DNA from: a bacterium
GTDB taxonomy: Bacteria; UBP6; UBA1177
Assembly (NCBI GenBank): GCA_017405875.1
Contig: JAFQZM010000022.1
Location: 1-64,000 of the forward strand
Length of the DNA: 64,000 bases
Reading direction: 5' to 3'
A model generated the notes under the pieces. It was not told where the DNA came from. It worked only from the letters and a program-made list of their open reading frames with translations, and made no database searches. Both the position numbers and the translations under genes were made by a program. Position 1 is the stretch's first letter. Each line of letters opens with the position of its first letter. This document shows, one piece after another, positions 58,227 through 64,000 of this stretch.

Positions 58227-59438
58227 ATGGGAAAAACTGTCATCGAAAAGATTTTTTACAACCATCTGATCGACAAAAACGAGCCCGTAACGCCGGGTTC
58301 TATCGTCTGGATCAATATTGACTACAAAAGCGCGAGAGATTTCGGCGGCGCAAACGTCGTCAACAACCTCGAAAGCAAATTTTCAGGCTCTCTGATTGCC
58401 GATAAAGAGCGCACGATGTTCACTTTCGACTGCGTCGCTCCGGCAAAAACGATTCCATACGCCGTAAACCAGCAGAGATGCAGGGTTTTCGCGAGAAAGG
58501 AAGGGCTCAAAGTCTATGACGTTGATTCGGGAATCGGTTCGCACATCCTTATCGACGAGTATGCAAAGCCGGGAATGACGATCGTCAGCACCGACAGCCA
58601 CTTCAACATCATGGGTGCTATAAGCTGCTTCGGTCAGGGAATGGGAGATGTCGATATTTCCTACATCTGGAAAACCGGCAGAACGTGGTTTGAAGTGCCG
58701 CAGAGCGTAAAACTTACTCTCAAAGGCAAACGCAAAGCGGGAATAAAAGCGAAAGACATCGTTCTTTTCATGCTCAAGAAGTTCGGTTCGCGCACTTTCC
58801 TTGGTCAAGTTGTAGAACTTTACGGTGAGGAAGCCGAGAAACTCACACTTGACGAAAGAGTCACGATTGCCAGCATGGGAACCGAAATGGGCGTAATTTC
58901 GATAATGATTCCTACAACAGGACTCGAAGGTTTCAAAGAGATAAAGGCTGATCCCGATGCAGATTATGCTGCTGAATACGAGCTTGATCTCGATGCACTC
59001 ACTGAGCCGCAGGTAGCCGCTCCGCCGCATCCGCACAACGTTCACAATGTCAGCGAATTTGCGGGAAAGGCTGTTGACACGGTTTTCATCGGAAGCTGCA
59101 CGAACGGCAGGATCTCCGATTTTGAAGATGTCGCCAGAATAGTCAAAGGCAAAAAAATCAAAACGAACGGATATATCGTTCCGTCATCGCGCAGGATTTA
59201 CGGCGAACTTATGAAGTCCGGCATTCTCGAAACTCTTTTCGATGCAGGTTTTGTCATTGCGAACCCGGGCTGCGGCGGCTGCGCTTCAGGTCAGATCGGA
59301 ATGACCGGCGACGGCGAAGTGATCGTTTCGACTTCCAACCGCAACTTCAAAGGCAAACAGGGAAACGGCGAAGTCCACTTGGCTAGCCCTGCAACGGCTG
59401 CATATTCGGCATTGAAAGGGGAGATCTGTGGATTCTGA
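58227..59438 (+). CDS. leuC: 3-isopropylmalate dehydratase (or homoaconitase-type) large subunit
   Basis: 403 residues, the short LeuC/HacA type. Cluster ligands are in GSCTNGR and NPGCGGC; STDSHFNIMGAISCFGQGMG carries substrate-binding residues. It isomerises 2- and 3-isopropylmalate in leucine synthesis; homoaconitase or a related dehydratase remains possible because the subclasses are not separable by eye. GGGG precedes the ATG at 58227. The matching small subunit gene lies 2.3 kb downstream, after two unrelated genes that overlap each other and leuC. Confidence 0.88.
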   Translation: MGKTVIEKIFYNHLIDKNEPVTPGSIVWINIDYKSARDFGGANVVNNLESKFSGSLIADKERTMFTFDCVAPAKTIPYAVNQQRCRVFARKEGLKVYDVDSGIGSHILIDEYAKPGMTIVSTDSHFNIMGAISCFGQGMGDVDISYIWKTGRTWFEVPQSVKLTLKGKRKAGIKAKDIVLFMLKKFGSRTFLGQVVELYGEEAEKLTLDERVTIASMGTEMGVISIMIPTTGLEGFKEIKADPDADYAAEYELDLDALTEPQVAAPPHPHNVHNVSEFAGKAVDTVFIGSCTNGRISDFEDVARIVKGKKIKTNGYIVPSSRRIYGELMKSGILETLFDAGFVIANPGCGGCASGQIGMTGDGEVIVSTSNRNFKGKQGNGEVHLASPATAAYSALKGEICGF

Positions 59439-60846
59439 GAATTTGATCTCGCTGCTCTTTGTTCTGGATTCGTCTCCGCAAAGCGGCGCGTCTCTTGCAT
59501 TTTTCAACAGCTTTATCGAGCAGCTTATCGACTGCATGGCTGAAAAAGTTGCTTTGACTGTGTTTTATCCTGAATTTTCAGACAAAGAGGAACATTTTTC
59601 GCTGAGCATAACCCAAATGCCGAAATACCGCCGCATGGTGACATACATTCCGACGCGGCTTGAATCTTTCAGCGATACTTATCTCAACGAAAAAATGGAA
59701 GGCGTTTTCAGTTTTATTCTTAAGGAAGACCACTTTGACGCGATCCACATCTGGAGCCTCAAAAACCACTCTTTCAACTATCCGGTGCTTGCGAAGGAGC
59801 GCGGGATTCCTGTGGTTTACACTTTCTGCGACGGATTTCTTTTTTCGAATTCGATTTTTGAAAAAGGGCTGGGCGAAATCAGCGGAAAAGTGAGGGTATC
59901 GAATTTCGTGAACTCTTCGATAACTTCTTTTGTCCGCAGGCTGGTAAGTGCCGTCAAGCCGAAACCTCGTTCGTACTGGTTCGAAAATATCGGCAGATAC
60001 AGCCGCTACTACAACAGAACCTCAGAAAGCGGGATCGAACCTGATGTCTTTGAAGAGCGTGCCGGTCTGGCTGACGAAGTTGTCTCTTTCTGCGACAAAT
60101 TCCTGTTTTTTTCGGAGCTTGAATACAACCTTTTCTACCGTCCGCTGATTCCGGAAAGCAAGGCGGCTTTTATGGAACAGGGGATAATGCGGGAACTCGA
60201 TTTCTGGAACCGTCCTTTCGAAATTGAAGGAGCAGTAAAATTCTGTTTTATGGGCGAAATCCTGCCTGAAGAAGGGATTTTAGAACTTGTCGAGGCGTTC
60301 AACATCCTTTACAGCGAAGGTTTCTGCAACGAACTGCACGTCTACGGCGAAACGCACGAAAATTCGCCTTATTTCAGCAGGCTCAAACAGCGCGTAAAAA
60401 GCCCTGACATTTTCTTTCACGGCTCGATTCAGGGCGGAAGGATAAATGCGGCGCTCAATACCGCCGACGTGCTGATAGTTCCCTCAAAATGGACGCGCAG
60501 CGACACTTTTTTAGTGAATAACGCGATTTCGGAAAGAAAGGCTCTTATCGTTTCGGGGAAAAACGCGCTCGCCGAAAAAGTGAGAAAGTCGGGCAGGGGA
60601 ATTATTCTTGACGAAGTGACTCCCCGCGCAATCGCAGACGCCGTTTCTGAGCTTGAACGCAACAGAAAAAGGCTTTACTATTTCATGCGTGTCACCGACG
60701 ATTTCAGAGTTTCCGATATAAACGAAAACTGCGAGGCACTGACTTCGCTTTACGGCGAACTTGCAAAAAATTATAAAGAGGCTGATCCGCTTTTACTGGC
60801 GAGAAAACTTAACAGAAGAAGAAAAGAGAGGCAACAACGTGGATAA
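59428..60846 (+). CDS. glycosyltransferase, GT4-like
   Basis: 472 residues with a two-lobed GT-B plan. The C-terminal lobe has VKFCFMGEILPEEGILELVE, ELHVYGETHE, FFHGSIQGGRINAALNTADV and the family 4 acidic motif region VPSKWTRSDTFLVNNAISER. No signal peptide. Sugar donor and acceptor are unknown. The start is GTG at 59428, 11 bases inside the leuC end, after GGGGAG; translation coupling to leuC is likely. The end overlaps the SPOR-protein start. Confidence 0.75.
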   Translation: MDSENLISLLFVLDSSPQSGASLAFFNSFIEQLIDCMAEKVALTVFYPEFSDKEEHFSLSITQMPKYRRMVTYIPTRLESFSDTYLNEKMEGVFSFILKEDHFDAIHIWSLKNHSFNYPVLAKERGIPVVYTFCDGFLFSNSIFEKGLGEISGKVRVSNFVNSSITSFVRRLVSAVKPKPRSYWFENIGRYSRYYNRTSESGIEPDVFEERAGLADEVVSFCDKFLFFSELEYNLFYRPLIPESKAAFMEQGIMRELDFWNRPFEIEGAVKFCFMGEILPEEGILELVEAFNILYSEGFCNELHVYGETHENSPYFSRLKQRVKSPDIFFHGSIQGGRINAALNTADVLIVPSKWTRSDTFLVNNAISERKALIVSGKNALAEKVRKSGRGIILDEVTPRAIADAVSELERNRKRLYYFMRVTDDFRVSDINENCEALTSLYGELAKNYKEADPLLLARKLNRRRKERQQRG

Positions 60847-61690
60847 ATTGAAAAACAGCGGCACTCCTACGCCGGCTTTGGTCGTAAAACTTGTACTCGT
60901 ACTCGTTTTTCTCCTTACCGCAGCTTTTGTGAGCGGTGTCATGATCGGGAAAAACGGCAGACGTAACATCGACAGAACGAGTTCCGACGAAGAGGGGATA
61001 AATGAAAAACTCTCAAACTGCATTTTCAACTCGGACGAGCTTCGTGAAAAATATCTGAAACTCAGGGATGCGGCGCGTGAAAAAGGGCTGGTGGACGAGA
61101 ATGACGTTGTCAACAGCAAGGTTGTCTGCTCACCGGAAGCGAAACCCGCTGAAAAACCGGTTGAGCCTGAACCTGCACCCGTAGAGACGTCTCCTGAAAC
61201 GTCTCCGGCAGGCAAACCAGACGAACCTGAATCCGTAGAGACGTCGCCTGAGACGTCTCAAAAAGAACCGTCTGAACCGGAAAAACCGAAACCTGTCGAA
61301 ACAAAACCTGAAGAAAAACCTGCAGACAAAAAAGTAGAGACGTCACCTGAGACGTCTCAAAAAGAACCCGCAAAACCGGAGAAAACGGAAAAATCTGATA
61401 AAAACAAGACAATCGATGAAATACTGACAGAAAAAAAAGCGGAACCTGCAAAAGAAAAAGGGCATAAGTGCCGCTATTCGATACAGATTTTTGCAGCAAG
61501 CACAAAAGAACAGGCTGATGCGGCTGTCAAAAAGCTGAAATCTCTTAAACCGCGCATTGTCAGCGGCGGAGACAAGGGCAAAACCTGGTATAAGCTGAGA
61601 ACCGGATGTTTTGATTCGATCGAAGCTGCCGAAGCTCAACTGCCTGAAGTCAAAAAATCGGAAAAATCGGCATATATTGTCTCGGAATAA
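60839..61690 (+). CDS. inner-membrane protein with SPOR domain
   Basis: 283 residues. A GTG at 60839 (GAGAGG upstream, overlapping the previous stop) starts a protein with one membrane helix (VKLVLVLVFLLTAAFVSGVM), a short folded region, a Pro/Glu/Thr linker with three VETSPETS units, and a C-terminal SPOR domain (YSIQIFAASTKEQADAAVKK, TWYKLRTGCFDSIEAAEAQL). SPOR domains bind denuded septal peptidoglycan, so a cell-division role is likely, as for FtsN or DamX. Its position between leuC and leuD is odd. Confidence 0.82.
   Translation: MDKLKNSGTPTPALVVKLVLVLVFLLTAAFVSGVMIGKNGRRNIDRTSSDEEGINEKLSNCIFNSDELREKYLKLRDAAREKGLVDENDVVNSKVVCSPEAKPAEKPVEPEPAPVETSPETSPAGKPDEPESVETSPETSQKEPSEPEKPKPVETKPEEKPADKKVETSPETSQKEPAKPEKTEKSDKNKTIDEILTEKKAEPAKEKGHKCRYSIQIFAASTKEQADAAVKKLKSLKPRIVSGGDKGKTWYKLRTGCFDSIEAAEAQLPEVKKSEKSAYIVSE
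61181..61358 (+). repeat. three in-frame GTAGAGACG-type repeats in the SPOR gene
   Basis: Copies at 61181-61206, 61235-61259 and 61334-61358. The second and third are GTAGAGACGTC, one variable base, CCTGAGACGTCTC, with GAGACGTC and the GAGACGTCTC palindrome as arms. Each encodes VETSPETS. GTAGAGACG is also the reverse complement of the CGTCTCTAC end of the elements at 10.3 and 23.7 kb. Simple codon repetition could explain part of the similarity. Confidence 0.6.
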
Positions 61691-61711
61691 TAATTTTTTA
61701 AGGAGGAATCC

Positions 61712-62215
61712 ATGGCAATCATCAAAGGAAAGGTTTTCGTTTACGGACACGATGTGAACACCGATGTCATTTTCCCCGGAAAATACACTTACACCGTGAC
61801 TGATCCGAAAGAGATCGCGTCTCATGCGCTTGAAGACGAAGATCCGGATTTTATTAAGGAAGTTAAACCGGGAGACATCATTGTTGCCGGAAAAAATTTC
61901 GGCTGCGGCTCGTCGCGTGAACAGGCTGCATTCTGCTTCAAATACTTGGGAATGGGTGCTGTAATCGCCGAATCCTACAGCAGAATCTACTTCAGAAACT
62001 GCATAAACGCAGGTCTTCCGGCTCTCGAGATCAAAAATCTTCTCGGTAAAGTCAAAAGGGGAGACACCCTTGAAATCAACACCGAAACGGGAACGGTTTT
62101 CCTTCCAGACGGCTCCACAGTCACGTTCCCGCCGCTTCCTCCGGAAGTTGACGAAATCATGCAGAAAGGCGGTCTCGACGAATACATCAAAGCAAAACTT
62201 GCTGCGAAAAATTAA
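61712..62215 (+). CDS. leuD: 3-isopropylmalate dehydratase (or homoaconitase-type) small subunit
   Basis: 167 residues. [27 protein letters not shown] and [15 protein letters not shown] are the small-subunit signatures of LeuD/HacB. It completes the LeuCD enzyme with the large subunit at 58.2 kb. GGAGGA precedes the ATG at 61712. The short substrate-specificity loop ([12 protein letters not shown]) would decide between isopropylmalate and homoaconitate, but I cannot settle it by eye. Its stop overlaps that of the converging lipoprotein gene by four bases. Confidence 0.9.
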   Translation: MAIIKGKVFVYGHDVNTDVIFPGKYTYTVTDPKEIASHALEDEDPDFIKEVKPGDIIVAGKNFGCGSSREQAAFCFKYLGMGAVIAESYSRIYFRNCINAGLPALEIKNLLGKVKRGDTLEINTETGTVFLPDGSTVTFPPLPPEVDEIMQKGGLDEYIKAKLAAKN

Positions 62216-63009
62216 AGGCTTAATGATTTTCTCGGTTTATCCGGTCTGGGATTGTCTGAAGTTGCCGTGTAGTCAAAGTTTACTTCAACTTCATCGTCGC
62301 TGTCTCCTTTCGGAAAGACGGTGTCTTCAAGTTTTTCGACAGTGCAGTTGATGACGTATTTGTCGGTGAAAGTGTTGTTTCTGAGTTTGATGTCGTAAAC
62401 TTCGCCGTCAGGGTCGATTGTGAATTTAAGTGTGAATTTTCCCTGTAATTTCGGGTTTTTTGCTTTTCGGTTGTCGAAACATTCCTTGAATTTCTTCATT
62501 TTTGCAAGAGAGGCTATCGTCTTCGAGCGCAGATCGTTTATTTTGTGTTTTTCCTTTTCTTTGTGTTTTTCTCTGACGATTTTGTAGGAGAGGTGGAATT
62601 CGGCATCACGCGATTTCCCGGGTCTTACACCGATCTGTTCCATCTCCTTTTTTATGCATTTGGCGATTTTGTTGGCGTTTTTCGATTTCATTTTCTCGAT
62701 TTCTATCATTTCGAAGAAACCTTCGATGTCGATACTAAGGAGAAAATCAATATTCATGTTTTCGGCTTCACCTGGTTTTATCGTGTCCTGGTAACAGTCG
62801 ATAAAATCCATATCGAGCAGCTTCATTTTACGTGCGACTTCTGGATCTTTCGAATATCCGTAGACTTTGAGAGTTTCGCCACCCTCCATTTCGACATATC
62901 CTATTTCGGAATTTTCACTTTTTTTCGTGTTTTTTTTGGAAGAACTTTTTCCCGATGAACAGGAAAAAACAGAACAAACGATTAAAAGGATTGCAAGTAA
63001 TTTTTTCAA
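62212..63009 (-). CDS. lipoprotein with AgmX/PglI-like C-terminus
   Basis: 265 residues. The lipobox is VCSVFSC. A charged, helical middle (IEIEKMKSKNANKIAKCIKK, EHKEKEKHKINDLRSKTIA) leads to a C-terminal TonB-like fold (GKFTLKFTIDPDGEVYDIKL, CTVEKLEDTVFPKG) typical of the AgmX/PglI group of myxobacteria. These proteins are linked to gliding or polarity complexes in Myxococcus, but this assignment is by fold only. Its start overlaps the end of the HAD gene (ATGA), so the pair is cotranscribed. Confidence 0.65.
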   Translation of the reverse strand: MKKLLAILLIVCSVFSCSSGKSSSKKNTKKSENSEIGYVEMEGGETLKVYGYSKDPEVARKMKLLDMDFIDCYQDTIKPGEAENMNIDFLLSIDIEGFFEMIEIEKMKSKNANKIAKCIKKEMEQIGVRPGKSRDAEFHLSYKIVREKHKEKEKHKINDLRSKTIASLAKMKKFKECFDNRKAKNPKLQGKFTLKFTIDPDGEVYDIKLRNNTFTDKYVINCTVEKLEDTVFPKGDSDDEVEVNFDYTATSDNPRPDKPRKSLSL

Positions 63010-63650
63010 ATCAACCTCTTATTTAAAAGTTCCGTCAATGAACTGAAAACCGGAGCACCGGTGCTTTTCAATACTTCCGCCGTGTTGTGACCGCGTGAAA
63101 CGAGCGCGACGTCGCAACAGGCCGCCTTAGCTGTTTCGTAGTCGTGGCATGTATCGCCGACAAAAAGGATCTCGTTTTCGGAATAACCAGACTGGTCGAG
63201 GATTTTTCTGCAAAGATGGGTCTTTCCTTCGGCGTAGTAGTTTTCAATTCCTTCGATAAAGCGGAAATATTTGTTTATTCTGAGCATTTCGACATGTTTG
63301 TTGAGCATTTTGTGTTCCATTGCCGAAAGAATGCTGACTTCGATTCCTGCTTTGGTGAGTTCGTCAAGCGTTGAGACGACATCGGGAAAAAGTTTAACCT
63401 TTTCTATGTCTGTAATATAGAGTTTTCCGAATTCCTGCGCTATTTCATCCCATTCGCCTTTGACGTCAAGCCCGAGCTCTTTATAAAATACTGATACTGG
63501 GAATTGAAAATTTTCTCTGTAATATTCGGTTGTTATCGGCTTGATTCCGCGTTTTTCCAAAACACCGTTTATAGCGTTCAGGTTGAGCCAGACATCATCA
63601 ATCAGAGTGCCGTTCCAATCGAAAATTATCATTTTTTTGCCGTTTGCCAT
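63006..63650 (-). CDS. HAD-superfamily hydrolase, phosphoglycolate phosphatase-like
   Basis: 214 residues. Motif I FDWNGTLIDD, motif II ILSAME, motif III lysine in the GKTHLCRKIL region, motif IV LFVGDTCHDYETAKAA. The small helical cap after motif I is the subtype used by phosphoglycolate phosphatases and pyrophosphatases. DWNGT in place of the usual DxDGT is frequent in one Gph-like group. Substrate unknown. It lies three bases after the partial gene at the right edge. Confidence 0.8.
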   Translation of the reverse strand: MANGKKMIIFDWNGTLIDDVWLNLNAINGVLEKRGIKPITTEYYRENFQFPVSVFYKELGLDVKGEWDEIAQEFGKLYITDIEKVKLFPDVVSTLDELTKAGIEVSILSAMEHKMLNKHVEMLRINKYFRFIEGIENYYAEGKTHLCRKILDQSGYSENEILFVGDTCHDYETAKAACCDVALVSRGHNTAEVLKSTGAPVFSSLTELLNKRLI

Positions 63651-63653
63651 TTT

Positions 63654-64000
63654 TTACTCCACGGCGTAGCTTACAAGCTCGGTCGTCGTCTGCGGTATCA
63701 TCTTGTTTTCACGGACGTCTTCAAGAACTGTAACGATCTTTACAATGCCGACTTTAAGCGCGAAATAATGGTATGAGTGAAGCACTTTTTTGTTCGGAAG
63801 TTCAACGGTGGTGTGGACTTTGATCGTTCCTTCGAATTTTCCTGCCGGAACGGTTACGGTCTCGTCGACTCCTTCAGTTTTTCTGATTTCGCGCGTTTTC
63901 TGCTTGATTATCGTGATCCATGACTCTCTCTGGAGCGGGAACATCAGAAGATAGCGGTCTGCGTCTCTGATTCCGTGTCTGTCGGTTTTGAGCCTGCCGC
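63654..64000 (-). CDS. exported or lipoprotein-like protein of unknown function (5' partial)
   Basis: The frame is open to the right edge, encoding GRLKTDRHGIRDADRYLLMF before the apparent methionine at 63944, so the true start lies outside the window. The visible 115 residues are beta-rich: VTVPAGKFEGTIKVHTTVEL and YHYFALKVGIVKIVTVLED are typical of DUF3108-like or similar lipoprotein domains, in which VPAGxFxxxxKV is common. Function unknown. Confidence 0.5.
   Translation of the reverse strand, partial: GRLKTDRHGIRDADRYLLMFPLQRESWITIIKQKTREIRKTEGVDETVTVPAGKFEGTIKVHTTVELPNKKVLHSYHYFALKVGIVKIVTVLEDVRENKMIPQTTTELVSYAVE

Overview
The window reads as chromosome of a Gram-negative, probably anaerobic bacterium of deltaproteobacterial or myxococcal type, with moderate to low GC. 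The pointers are an MJ0042-type zinc ribbon joined to a GYF_2-like domain and TPRs, an AgmX/PglI-like C-terminus, thrombospondin type 3 repeats, PEGA, DUF1566 and Cys-rich lipoproteins, a likely sigma-54 promoter, a class 1B dihydroorotate dehydrogenase and a HydF maturase for [FeFe]-hydrogenase. I cannot name a genus. No rRNA, tRNA or CRISPR array was seen.

Layout. 1-13.3 kb, rightward housekeeping and envelope genes: the tail of a secreted amidohydrolase, hisC, coaBC, a DtxR-type and a cyclic-nucleotide-binding-type regulator, a 1270-residue zinc-ribbon/TPR membrane protein, coaD, a LytM peptidase and an M49-like peptidase with a short HEVSH zinc motif. 13.3-25.9 kb, an accessory island: decayed ORF6N and DUF1016 genes; a rightward operon of a TcmP-type protein, its three-Cys radical SAM partner and type III restriction-modification mod and res genes; then leftward RhuM-Fic, a DUF1016 remnant and an intact DUF1016 (YhcG-type) nuclease, separated by one dispersed repeat family. 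25.9-41 kb, leftward genes: hydrolase, HtrA protease, beta-barrel and Cys-rich surface proteins, typA, deoC, polysaccharide deacetylase, a large ankyrin/PEGA protein, an NlpD-like LysM/LytM lipoprotein and pyrD. 41-49.9 kb: HAD phosphatase, Cys-rich DUF1566 lipoprotein, yefM/yoeB-type toxin-antitoxin pair, hydF-small ORF-aroQ, the ffh-rpsP-khpA-rimM operon, and an MlaE permease coupled to a Walker-A-less ABC ATPase fragment. 49.9-64 kb: lpdA, a radical SAM/DNA-metabolism gene pair, an unrecognised 671-residue protein, a small protein flanked by two matching operator-like sites, lipoproteins, and leuC and leuD with a glycosyltransferase and a SPOR-domain gene between them.

The most unusual signal is a set of short palindromes. 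Several have AATT on the left, AATT or TTTT on the right and an 18-19 base palindrome of different sequence each time. Four lie inside DUF1016 coding sequence, where each encodes a different hexapeptide in frame; a fifth is intergenic. A second family, with GAGACG/CGTCTC arms, lies in frame in linker regions of cell-envelope proteins and also between genes. A longer dispersed repeat sits just 3' of each successive leftward gene in the island, giving a cassette-like arrangement. These patterns were read by eye; genome-wide comparison is needed to show mobility.
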